Positions 32,857 through 43,648 of a stretch of DNA of 64,000 nucleotides are shown in pieces. This DNA comes from Miscanthus floridulus (lineage: Eukaryota; Streptophyta; Magnoliopsida; Poales; Poaceae), in the NCBI RefSeq assembly GCF_019320115.1, contig NC_089583.1, forward strand, positions 82,849,928 through 82,913,927, read 5' to 3'. The notes under the pieces are model-generated. The model was not told the DNA's origin. It did not search any database and saw only the letters and a program-made list of their open reading frames with translations. Position 1 is the first letter of the stretch, and every line of letters begins with the position of its first letter. A program made the translations under genes and the position numbers.

Positions 32857-33224
32857 GGGCAGTTCCAATGGTGCATTGATGATGATTTCTATCCTCATTA
32901 AATGACTTGCCACGTAGGCAAAATGCTGATATGGCAACGTAATGAATGAAGAAAGAGAGCAAAAATCATAGAAATGGTTTCTTCATGAAGAAACCAGGTC
33001 TACTCTTGACCCAATGCACCAAGAAACCATGAAATCGCCATTGGGGAGAAACCACCAGTTTCTAGGGAGCTCGTGTCGCACTTCCATTGGAGGAAAAGAT
33101 AGAGTTGGGAGAGAGAAAGAGAAAATAGTTATTACTCATAGAAACCATGGGTTGGAAAGCAGTACTTTTTTGATGCGGTATCCTATATTATAGAAACTAC
33201 TAGTTTCTTTCATTGGGACTGCCC
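32857..33224. mobile_element. MITE, 368 bp, GGGCAGT(T/C)CCAATG ends
   Basis: Starts GGGCAGTTCCAATGG and ends CATTGGGACTGCCC. TGA on both sides (32854-32856, 33225-33227) is a 3-bp duplication as in PIF/Harbinger MITEs. Internal AGAAACCA/TGGTTTCT words recur. It is non-coding. Confidence 0.8.
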
Positions 33225-33227
33225 TGA

Positions 33228-33761
33228 ATAGTCAAGCATTTGTTCAATGATAATTGCATAAAAAATGCAGATTATTAAAACGGAGATGAGGTGGCTTGGT
33301 GGAAGTCAGTTTTCGTTGCTTAATTACTTGTATGTTCTCTATTGCCTCGAGGATAATTCCTCGATGCAGTGATTCTACTTGTGTGTGCTGTATTGCCTTG
33401 ATAGGGGGATGGCATTGAGCGGTGGAAGCTGAAGATGGTCAGCCAATCACTCCTAAACTGAAGAGCTAAGATCTAGGTGGTCATTTAACATCAGACGACT
33501 AAAACAAAGTGATGACGTGGAACACTATGGTGCAAGACAGAATTTAGTGGGTTTTGCTTTATAAGAGATATAGAATTTAGAATATAGATAGATTACATAA
33601 TTAGTCGAATAATACTTGTTTGGTATTATAAATATTAATAATTTATATATTATATATGATTAAATTTGAGACTAGTATTTAATTTTTTTGAAATACAAGA
33701 TGAGTATTTATTTTGAGATGAAGTAACCTTTGAAGTTAGGCGCTGGCTGAAATCCAAGAGC
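33228..33761. other. No gene recognised
   Basis: AT-rich spacer between MITEs. Only short ORFs without recognisable content. Confidence 0.4.
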
Positions 33762-33866
33762 CCATGTTCGCTTCAACTTATCAGCCGTGCCGTTTTAGCG
33801 AAATAACAGTGTTTTTCTCTCGCAACAAATCAGCATCAGCCGTTTTTTCCAGCCAGCCGAACATGG
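33762..33866. mobile_element. MITE of the CTGTTCG/TTTTTCTCTCGCA family (reverse copy)
   Basis: Starts CCATGTTCG and ends CGAACATGG. The internal AACAGTGTTTTTCTCTCGCA is the reverse complement of the family phrase. About 105 bp. Confidence 0.8.
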
Positions 33867-35060
33867 CTAAGGTATAGTAAAGTATAAAACGTTGCCTCCC
33901 AAAAGAAGTCGTAATTAATTTTCATGCGAAACTGCTTTAAACCCAAAAGCTAGGGCGTCGTAGCCCGTCCGCCGTACATAACAACCTGAGCTCGTCCAAT
34001 GATGATATGTGGAACCGATGGCCATGCAGCCCGCGTCACGACGGCCAGGCACAAAGCCCGCATTTTTGGCCAGGCACGAGCACGGGCCGGACGGTGGCGA
34101 GCGAGCACGGGCCGGCCGGTGGCTTACCCCAGGCACGATGTGCTAGCCCGGCACGGCCCGACCTACAACGGCAGGCCCGGTAGCTGCCCGGCCAAAACCC
34201 CCCACACCCCACGCCCTAACGGCTCCCCTCCTTCCCCCCCTTATATATATACCGCAGTCGCGGTGTCCTCTCCCTCACCTCTCGAAACTCTAAATCATTT
34301 CCCTCCCCTCCCCTCCCCTCCCACCCGCCGCGCCGCTCTCTGATCTGAGTGGTCTCCTCTCTCGTCTCGGTCACTCGGCTCTCCTCTGGTGGCGTTCGTC
34401 CCCGACTCCGGTGACCTCGATTCGCCTGTCGTCGACTCGCCTCTCCCCCATCTCACCCTGAGTGTCTTGTCCGCGTCCGTCCCTCCTCCGCCGCTCGCCG
34501 CCCTTGCTAATGTGTGCGTCGTTGTGATTCCTCTGGGTGTCCCTCGTCTTCTTTGGCACTGGGCTCCGGTTGCGCAGGTATGAACCCTGACCCTCCAAAA
34601 CCTATCATTCTATCTTGACCTGTCTCTCATCTGTTCTATTCCTCCTCCATCTCTTTGTGCAGGTCAATGTGTCGCCCTCTAGCTGTGGCATAGAGCGCCC
34701 AGGGTGGCAACACAAACAAAAAGCCTGTTCCCACTAGAATTCAATCACAAGCACAAGGCCAGCCAGCCAGCCTTTCGCCGCGGCCAACTCCTCGTGACAT
34801 CGCCTGGACGGCCCCGATCCAGCAGCAGGTCCCGTGTTGGACCTTGGACGGCAGATCTAGCCCCCTTGCGCTGTCCGCACACCCACCGTCTTCCTTTTCC
34901 GCCCCACGGCAGCACCCTTCACGCACGATCGCGCCTCGCCTTCCATTTCTTGCCATCCCAGTCCCAGCTCTCGTCGGAACGGCGGCCGCCAGAAAACCCC
35001 AACCCCCGCGGCGCAAAACCCTAGTAGAGGCGGCGCGGGACACTGCTTGGGTTTTGGGTG
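33867..35060 (+). other. GC-rich hAT-like or promoter-like segment upstream of the dsRBD-type gene
   Basis: 33990-34200 is full of CACGGGCC/GGCCAGGCACG words, the style of the 5' end of grass hAT transposons. A TATA-like CTTATATATATACC lies at 34240, followed by C/T-rich leader sequence. An open stretch at 34389-34583 ends at a good splice donor (GCAG before GTATGA), and an acceptor follows near 34660. This could be a truncated transposon or an upstream non-coding exon. 34740-35060 is the GC-rich 5' UTR zone of the next gene. Confidence 0.45.
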
Positions 35061-35963
35061 ATGGAAGAGGAAGGCGGCGCCAGTGGCAACGAGGAGGTGG
35101 TGCAGCTAGAGGACGCGGTGGAGCTGCTGGTGGAGCACCTCGTGGCGCCGGTGCTGCCGCGCGGCCAGGTCGACCGGGAGGTGGCCCTGTCGCATGAGAC
35201 CCATGAGGCCGTGGCGCGTCAGGTGAGGAAGCTTGTGCTTGACCCATTGCTCCTTTTCGTCAGTTGCGACCCGCTTGCGGTGGGGTTGCCTAGAGGGTCG
35301 ATCGGGGTTGAGGAACGGAGCATGGGGGTTGCGCCTCCTCCCCGTGCGACTCGTTTTGGGGTGGATTTGGGTCACACGGCTTCTATAGGCTGATCCATAA
35401 CATTGTTCTGCTTAGTGTTCATCACACACTCTCTTTTTTCCAATTGCCGATCGAGCTGCGGCTTTCCTTTTGCGGCGGTATGATGGAGCTTATTGCGGCT
35501 TATTTGTTTCATGCTTGGGGCTTTTGGGATTCTCTTTTGTTTTAACAAAAACTCGTCGGCGACTTACCTCACCACGCCGCCATGGATGTGGTTTTGTGTT
35601 GCGCAGGTCCGCGCGGCAGTTCTCCTGTACAACTACTACTATAGGAAACAGTTCCCGCAGTTCGAGTTTGCCAACCCCGATCGGTTCTGCCCGTGCGCCT
35701 CGCTCAACGTTAGCAACAAAAATCTGCTCATCTACCTGAACCAGGCGCAGAACCGCCTTGGCAACGGAGTGGGGGCCGGGCTCTCGGTTACTGACAAGGC
35801 AATCATCGACGCCTGTGACATTGCCGAGGCGCTTGACCCCACGAAGGACTCCCCCGAGATGATCATGTGGCCGATCTCCAAGGTCGCAGTTCTGCTTCTC
35901 AATCGGACAAAGAAAGTGTGCTTGCTCGAGCACGGATCCGAAACTAAGGGCGTCTGGTCGATG

Positions 35964-36017
35964 TTTGAGAAAGATATCAAGACGGCATTGTTTGAGAAAG
36001 ATATCAAGGCAGCATTA
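35964..36017 (+). repeat. In-frame 27-bp tandem duplication in exon 2
   Basis: FEKDIKTAL is followed directly by FEKDIKAAL. The two 27-bp copies (35964-35990, 35991-36017) differ at only a few bases, so this is a local duplication keeping the frame. It sits about 30 bp before the frameshift. Confidence 0.9.
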
Positions 36018-36136
36018 GGTGGTTTGCTCAGCAGTGAGCATGTCAGTGCAGGGGTCGAGTAATAAATCCATGGCACTTCCTTCTGAACCATACGTGCTTC
36101 AGCAGATTGCATATTCAGAGGTGGAGCTCAAAACAG

Positions 36137-37218
36137 GTTGGTGCTATACAGTTCTACGGTTTTTGTTCTTGAACTTACAGTGCATTGTGTGCACCCTTAT
36201 TCTTTTTAATAATTGAGCAATTGGATGCAGCATTGTGGCTAGTGACTACAAGTCCATGCCTTAAATTTGTAGTGGAATTGTAGTTCACCCACAAGCACAG
36301 GGGCACAAATAATGGTCACTTCGTGGAGTTAGGCTAGCTGGTGTGGTTTGACTTCTCTCATTTAATTTGATTCTATACAAGTTGTTTGCTACTGAAACAT
36401 GATTTTATATGGTCTTGCATCCACTGGCACATCAGGCCGGGGCGTTATTGGTTGCTGTACGAGGCTCAACCAGGCTCGCCAGATGCAATACACACATGAT
36501 TGGTGGTTTCCTAGTTTAGGGTATCGGCCAGGCTTGCTCCGTGCAAAAGCCGCCCCCTGGCCTGGCTCGTCATCCCGTGCGGATAAAATCCGCGTTTTGA
36601 TGGCCGCACACACAGGTGAGCACGCGGGAGAGCGTTTCCTTAAAGGCTGGCTGTATTTGCCATGCATTTGTTTATACATTCATCAAACCAAACAGGAACT
36701 CTGCTGGGCAGGTTGTTCCCGCGCAATGTATTTAGTATGTTATGCTATAATAGAAATAGGGTTGCCTCCTGTGGAAAAAAGGTTGTTTCTGCGCGAGCAA
36801 CCAAACATAACCCTCCAGCACGCATCCAGCATGGCTGCTGAGCGCCTGGATGCCTAGAGCAAGCCTAGATCGGCCGGGTAGCCAACCAATCGTGTCCTAG
36901 AGTAACTGAGATTATGTACATGAGCTAATGGCAATCAATGTTGTTTTCGAAAGAGAAATACTATACGACACTCAATTTTCCCCTCTTCTCTTCCCCTCTC
37001 TCTCTCTCTCTTTGTCTCCATCTCCGGCGGCCTTAGAAGAATTCATGGGGAGGCAGGCAGGCTAGGCGATGGGGACGGGAGAGACAGTGGCGAGGTGGAG
37101 GCGGCGGTGACGCTGCCGGAGCAAGCGGCGGAGTAGGCGGCCGGGCCAGGTCGGAGCGGGGAACGACCATGGCCGTGACGGTGGCGGGAGAGGGGAAGAT
37201 GGAGGTCACCGTGGGCGC
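36137..37218. other. Intron 2 of the dsRBD-type gene, with transposon-like sequence
   Basis: 36430-36890 contains CGTTATTGGTTGC at the left and GGCCGGGTAGCCAACCAAT at the right, which look like decayed inverted ends of a DNA transposon. I could not define borders. 37020-37290 is GC-rich and shows the hairpin listed separately. Confidence 0.35.
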
Positions 37219-37276
37219 GGTAGGGTCTCGCCGGAGCTCCATGACCGCGGCCACAGAGCTCCGGCGAGACCCTACC
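37219..37276. repeat. Perfect 21-bp inverted repeat with 16-bp loop
   Basis: The left arm 37219-37239 (starts GGTAGGGTCTCGCC) is the exact reverse complement of 37256-37276 (ends GGCGAGACCCTACC). The loop is 37240-37255. It lies in a GC-rich block inside intron 2. No mismatches were found in the arms. Confidence 0.95.
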
Positions 37277-37416
37277 ATGCCCCGGCGGGGCGATAGGCGG
37301 TGGGCGGCAATGGCGCGTCATTAGGAGGAAGGAAGTGTGAAGAAAAAAATTTGAGTGCTCGGGGCTTGTAAAACACCCTAGTGTTGTATAGACAGATCCT
37401 TTCGAAATTACACTTG

Positions 37417-37540
37417 GGCCTGTTCGCTTGGAGGAATTTGGATGGTTCGGGGGAATGCTGGAGGAATTTGTGAGAGAAAAACACTGTTCTGGATGAAAAA
37501 AGAAGCGGATCAAGCCGGGTTTAAGAGCACGCGAACGGGG
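37417..37540. mobile_element. MITE of the GTGAGAGAAAAACACTGTTC family in intron 2
   Basis: Begins GGCCTGTTCGC and ends GCGAACGGGG, with GTGAGAGAAAAACACTGTTC inside. About 124 bp. Same family as 14347, 16097, 25706 and 33762. Confidence 0.8.
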
Positions 37541-37922
37541 TTGTGTGCTCGATACACAAGTTGCTTCGGAAGCGGAATTGTGTGCTTGATTTTGTTGATT
37601 TTGCAAATTCTATGCTTGTGCACCTATCTTTTGTATGTCTTAATAGGTATGTCTCACACACTTTTGTTTTAATAGGTATGAAGCGTACAAATTTGCGTTT
37701 ATCAAAGAACATCGGGTGTACTCACTAAGTAAGAAAAGAACATCTACCATATTGTTCCTTCTGCACTATGATAAGACTGTCGATAGCAAGCTTAAGGAAA
37801 TGCCTTTAGATGCCCTGATCGAAAGGTTTGCTTTTCCACTATGCCTACTTTGTACCATTGCACGTTGTAGACCTAGTCAAATAAGTACAGTATATACTGC
37901 ATACCATATCTTAGATTAATGT

Positions 37923-38246
37923 TGTTAGAGGCAGCAAATCAGGAAAGTGGCTAGATCGACGTCTAATTGAGGGGAATCCTGGGCACATCATTAGCAGGTG
38001 CTAATATAGAAGCTTAGCAAGAGTGATTGGGAGAGAATTAAGGGGTGATTGGGCTATGTCATGGGGCCCCTATCAATAAAGATCGCTGGCTTATGGATCA
38101 AGTAAGCCTCTCTATATAAGAAGAGGAGATGTATCAATCTAATCAAACAACTATTAGAAGAAAAAAAACTTCTCTTTTGCTCGGCCATGGGGAAGGCCCC
38201 TGGCCGGCCCCCTCTCTCACTCGCAACCATAACAACCACCATAACA
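37923..38246 (+). mobile_element. Solo LTR, 324 bp, in an intron of the dsRBD-type gene
   Basis: Starts TGTTAGAGGCAGC and ends CACCATAACA, flanked by AATGT at 37918-37922 and 38247-38251 (perfect duplication). A TATA box TCTATATAAG lies near 38111. It sits between exons ending 37825 and starting 38440, in the sense direction of the gene. Probably copia-type by size. Confidence 0.9.
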
Positions 38247-40518
38247 AATGTCAGCAATGGTTACTTTGCTAAAGCACTTTCCACCCTTTTCAAGATACTC
38301 TGTTTCATGTGCATATGATATAATGCTTGCTAATTGTCCCTCCTAAATGAGTTGCTTTGCTTAGTGTTAATACTCCATTTTTCAATCGTAGAAATTTATA
38401 AAAGTTGTCCCTATTGAATTTCTTCCTTTTCTCAAACAGGATGAGTGGTCCTATATTTGAAAGTGGTCCGTACCCAACAACGACATCTGTTGTTGAATGC
38501 TATTATTTACTGCCATATAAGGAGGTCTTGTTAGACGTCCTGAACAGGTATACATAAAGATTTATTTCAGCTGATTATGCATGAAACCATTGATATCAAA
38601 ATGTGTCTTCTTACAACTCTTTTAGGTTAATGACTAAAGCTTACTCTTGACATGTTGCAGGGATTGGCCTTTGGGTTCTTCACTGAGCGCGCCAAAGGAG
38701 CTGGTATTTCAAAATGGGAAATCTTCATCCCTCTCTGAAATAGATGAAAGTTCGAAGGAACAAGAAGCTAATAGTAATAACAATTCTAAAAGGAAAAAAA
38801 TTAACCACAGACGTTTCAACTCCAAAGAAAAATAAGCAGGTAGTAAAAGCAGTTGATGATAGTGGCGCCAACAACTGCAGCACCAGCACAAACAGAAAAG
38901 ACAGCAACACGAACTGCAAAAGAAAATCTGAAGCCTTCAAGACTAAAGTTGCTACCTACGCAGCAGAGCACGGGGATGGTCAGAGCCCCACAAAAGACTT
39001 ACAAGCCAGTGAGTCTATCCATCTTATAGTACTTCACTACTTCGATTTTACGATCCATTGTTGTTTCTCCTCATCATTTTGATAAAGTCACTTAATTTCA
39101 GGTGTCCAAATGGACAAGAACAGAACAGAGAAGAACTCTAAAAGTAGAAATGTCCCCAAGATATCATTCCGGTAAAGAACTCTGTATGAGCTTGACAAAA
39201 AGATGCATTGAAATCTGGCGTGATGTTTCTAGTTCAATAATAATTAATATATGCATGTTTATGTGTTAAACTTCAACTTAAAGAATTAATTATCTTTCAG
39301 ACACCAGATGTTGATCCTGTAATTAACGACCATGCCTTGAAAAGCCAAAAGGAGAAAGTGACTGAAAAGTCTGGTAAGGACAATCCTATCTAAGAAAAAA
39401 GAAATTTCTTTTTCCTATTATTGATTACTTCCATATTGATGCTCCCAAATCTTAATCTGTATACATCAAACTGCATTTCAGGTGGCATCACAGGTAACAT
39501 GAATGTTCAGAAGTATGCGACACTGCAATTACTTCAGAGGATGTGAGATGATACAGTATGTTACATATTATTCATTTCTGAAGTTACAGTGATGCTTGTT
39601 GATCATAATTCTTCTTTTCCTTGATAACCTAATGTGTACTCATCTTAGCCTATCTACGTTTCAGCTCCGTGAGCATTTTGTGCTTGGAGATCGAAGTGCT
39701 GAGTACGAAATGGACATTCAAACAATCTTGACAGGTATTTTACCTTTTCACAACTAAATCTAGATAAAATGGACAATAACAGTGTGAAATCAAATGATCT
39801 TGTGGCAAACAACTTGTGTTTCCATTCCACAACGTTACTTAACATAGCACGAGGGCCTTGTACTCTTAGGCTTCGATTTGTATATGTGGACCTTGGTCTC
39901 GAATGATGGAGTTGGGTGTCACCATCCCATCCACACAAGGCTGCAGAATACAAGTGCATGAGCATTATCTAGCCTCCCAAGGACAGCTAGCAAGATAACT
40001 TCAATTCTCGTAGAATAATTGTAGACCTATATATATCAACATATCTTTTCAACTGTGTGATTGTTGCTAATCATCCTCAATCTTTTACCTTCAAGTTATA
40101 TCAAACCAGTGCGTATCATTTTCAAACCATGTGCAGAAACGGAGATGACACCTAAAGTAACATCAATCCTAAAGAAATATGAGAATAGTGGGAAGATGAT
40201 GGAAGTTGCCAATCCAATTAGCTATAGAGAAGGATGCCAAACCATGAACATAAAGAGGAAGAAACTGAAAGAAGCCATACCTTCTACGCAACAAATGCCA
40301 GCCAAGAAACATCATCTGATGTACATTATTATCATGACTGCCTCTACAATCCTCTGTCTGACAGTAGTCATTGCAGGAACTGGATGACATATGCCGTGAG
40401 AGCAACTGGATTCTTCCAAGATACGGAGTACTTCCTTCAGTTACCGGTGGTATGTGGTTGATAATCACTGATTTTTCAAGTTCCTGCATGCCTTAGCATG
40501 GAGTCCTTGGACCATATA

Positions 40519-40894
40519 TGTCAAGGGCGTCGGGACCTAGGGTAGCTGGCCCTCGGCTACGGAGACCGTAGCCTTGGTCCGTCGTCGCCGGTGAGGTTTT
40601 TCCCTCTGCCGTCGGCTTAGTTTTGGAGAAGAGACAGGAAAGTAGATTAATAATGTATTGCTTCCTTTTCACCAAACGTGCGGATACAATAATATATAGC
40701 CAAAGGCCTCCACCAATCCGAGTCTAACTCTCCTAGAATTAAGGACTAAAAATAGAAACTAACTCTCAAACTTCCTAACTTAGGCACCGATCGTGTCCTG
40801 GTCATGCACGTCCTCCGTACGTGCTGCTCGGTATGTTGCCCGGCGTACATCACGGGCCCTGCGACGCCTGGTGTATGCTTGCCCGTACATGACA
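40519..40894 (-). repeat. 3' LTR of the Reina-like element
   Basis: On the - strand it begins TGTCATGTACGGGC and ends GACGCCCTTGACA. Near-identical to 45211-45587. The chromodomain C-terminal tail is read through it to a stop at 40780. Confidence 0.95.
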
Positions 40895-42204
40895 TCTCTC
40901 CCCTCCTCGAAATCCAGCTCGTCCTCGAGCTGAAAAGTCGGGTACTGTTCGCGGAAAACATCGAGATCCTCCCAAGTAGCTGACTCAGCCGGCTCTCCAC
41001 GCCATTGCACCAGGAGCTGACGAACACCGCGCGCAAGACGGGCTCGCTCGACACGAAGAGGTTCCGGAGCCACTGTCCCGTTCTGGATGGAAGGCAAAGG
41101 TGGCGGATGCGTCCGGCGGTGTGCCGACGAACTTCTTCAGCACACCTACATGAAACACATCATGGAGTCGGGCACCTGCCGGCAGCTCTAACCGAACGGC
41201 GACGTCGTTGATGAGTTAGGTTACGCGGTACGGCCCGACGAAGCGAGGCTTGAGCTTCCCTTTCTGCGCCTGAGGGAGCGATGCAGCCTGACGTTGACGA
41301 AGACGCAGCAGTGCCCTAGTCGCCGATCTGGTACTCCACCGCACGGTGCTGTTTATCATAGTGCAGCTTCTGGTTGGCTTGCGCCTGCTCCAGACGGAAA
41401 CGCACATCAGCAAGGAAGGCCTCCCTGTCCTCCATGTCTTGGGCAACAGCAGCCACCCGGGTCTCCCCTAGGCTCATAAGAGCGTATGGAGGGGGGATCA
41501 CGTCCATAGACCACCCGGAACGGTGTCTCGCGAAGAGATGTCTGGTACGCCGTGTTGTAGGTGTACTCGGCCCAGGGCAACCAGCGGAGCCAGTGACGAG
41601 GACGATCGCCCGTGAAGCAGCGCAGGTACATCACGATGACGCGGTTGGCGGCCTCCGTCTGGCCGTCGGACTGTGGATGGAATGCCGACGACATGTGCAA
41701 CTTGGTGCCCATCAAGCGCATGAGCTCGCGCCAGAATGTCAAGGTGAAGACCAGGTCGCGGTCGGACACCATGGATTGCGGTACGCCGTGGAGACGAACT
41801 ATGTCGGTGAAGAATGCCTGCGCCACAGACTCCGCCGTATACGGATGCGCAAGCGGAATGAAGTGGCAATACTTGCTGAAGCGATCGACCACCGTGAGGA
41901 TGACCGATTTCCCGTTGACGCGCGGCAGCGCCTCGATGAAGTCGAGACCGATGTCAGCCCACACCGTAGTGGGTATCGGCAGGGGCAGCAGAAGGCCAGC
42001 AGGGTGCAGATGCTCCGTCTTGTACCGCTGGCAAGTGGTACACTGCGCGCACGAAGTCCTGGACGGCGCGGCGCATGTTGGGAAAGTGGAAGTCACGCCG
42101 TAGTCGATGTAGTGTGCGTTGGACGCCCTCGTGGCCGTCATCATGGACAACGGCGATGATCTCCTGCAACAGAGGTGAAGCCGGAGGAATAAACAGGCGG
42201 CCAT
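40780..42204 (-). pseudogene. pol: Reina-like integrase with C-terminal chromodomain
   Basis: The core reads ADIGLDFIEALPRVNGKSVI (first Asp), PQSMVSDRDLVFTLTFWREL (second Asp) and HPQSDGQTEAANRV (Glu), so all three catalytic residues remain. The GPY/F-type segment LKPRFVGPYRVT is at about 41216. A chromodomain follows at 40780-41060: [20 protein letters not shown] and WEDLDVFREQYPTFQLEDEL. Such domains direct insertion to certain chromatin. Two frame changes (near 41420 and 41200) separate core, GPY and chromodomain. Confidence 0.9.
40895..40909 (-). promoter_or_regulatory. Polypurine tract
   Basis: CGAGGAGGGGAGAGA on the - strand, directly before the 3' LTR start TGTCATG. It would prime plus-strand DNA synthesis. 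Confidence 0.85.
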
Positions 42205-42209
42205 CGTAT

Positions 42210-43640
42210 GTCACCAGATCGTCGACCACGCCCCATGGTGGTGCGCGCGTGCCGGCGCGAATCTCGTTGTGGAAGGCGACCAAGCTTGGATCGGTAGCCT
42301 GGGCGTGACGGAGACGATCGACGAGGTCGAAGCGGGGCGCCGAAATGGCGAGCAGCGCGCCCTCATCCGTGTCGCATCGAGAGAGAGCATCGGCGACCGT
42401 GTTCGTCGTCCCCGGTTTGTATTCGACGGAGAAGTTGAAACCAAGCAGTTTCCCCACCCAGTGATGTTGGGGAATCGTGGCGAGTCGCTGGTCGAGCAGA
42501 AACTTGAGGCTGTAGTGATCTAGTCTTGATGAGAAACCTACGGCCCCACAGGTACGGCCTCCAGTGGCGCACAGCATGAACGAGGCCGATGAGCTCCCGC
42601 TCATAAGCGGCGAGGGAACGGTGGCGCGGAGCGACGGGGCGGCTGAAAAACGCGATCGGGTGCGCATCTTGGATGAGCACCGCGCCGAAGCCAGTGAGTC
42701 GACGCTGTCACATTCCACGACGAAAGGCTTGGTGAAGTCCAGGCAAGGCCAGCACCGGAGCTGACGTCACCGCGGCCTTGAGCGCGCTAAAAGCTGTGGT
42801 CGTGTCGTCGTTCCAGGAGAACCCCTCCTTCTTCAATAACGCCGTGAGGGGCGCCGCGATCGCGCCGTAGTTGTGGACGAACTTAGCGGTAGTACCCCGC
42901 AAGACCCAGGAAGCCGCGCATCGCCCGTGCCGACCGAGGCTGAGGCCAATCATGGATCGCCTGGACCTTGGCCGGATCCATGGCCACGCCCGCCGCCGAG
43001 ATGATGTGGCCGAGATAGGCGACGGAGTCGACGCCGAAAGCGCACTTCGAGCGCTTGACGAAGAGACGATGTTCGCGGAGTAGGACGAGGACAGCGCGCA
43101 GTTGGCGCAGGTGATCTGCCCAGGAGGTGCTGTAGATCAAAATGTCGTAAAAAAAACAAGCACAAACCGGCGGAGGTAGGGACGCAACACGTCGTTCATT
43201 AGCGCTTGGAAAGTTGCCGGGGCGTTGCACAAGCCGAACGGCATGACCAGGAACTCGTAGAGGCCGTCGTGGGTACGGAACGCGGTCTTGGCGATGTCCG
43301 CTGGCCGCATGCGGACCTGGTGGTAGCCAGAGCGCAAGGTCGAGCTTGGTGAAGAACCGCGCGCCGTGGAGTTCGTCGAGGAGCTCGTCGACCACCGGAA
43401 TGGGGAAGGCATCCTTGACGGTGATGGCGTTCAGTGCGCGGTAGTCGACGCAGAAGCGCCACGACCCATCGGCCTTCTTGACGAGGAGGACCGGTGAAGA
43501 GAACGCCGAAGAACTCCGGCGGATGAGGCCCTGGTGCAGCATGGTCGCACATTGGCGTTCCAGCTCATCTTTGTGCATGGCGGGGTAGCGGTACGGCCGA
43601 ACAGCTACTGGAGGGGCGCCCGGCAGCAGCGTGATGCTGT
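42210..43640 (-). pseudogene. pol: Reina-like reverse transcriptase and RNase H, frameshifted
   Basis: [42 protein letters not shown] and [21 protein letters not shown] frameshift near 43330 is followed by [20 protein letters not shown] and [20 protein letters not shown]. The DD box is hit by a second frame change near 43145 (YDILIYS remains). KCAFGVDSVAYLGHIISAAG follows. RNase H/connection: FVHNYGAIAAPLTALLKKEG, then SLAAYERELIGLVHAVRHW and KFLLDQRLATIPQHHWVGKL. At least three frameshifts are present. Confidence 0.9.
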
Positions 43641-43648
43641 GGTCGCGG

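Noticed and set aside
34741..35247. 168-codon - strand ORF with Pro/Gly-rich text
   Set aside because: Lies opposite the GC-rich first exon and leader of the dsRBD-type gene; no domain, low complexity.
36430..36890. Possible DNA transposon in intron 2
   Set aside because: The suspected inverted ends (CGTTATTGGTTGC and GTAGCCAACCAAT) match only loosely and no target duplication was found.
41374..42159. 261-codon + strand ORF
   Set aside because: Antisense shadow of the Reina-like integrase, whose motifs are read on the - strand.
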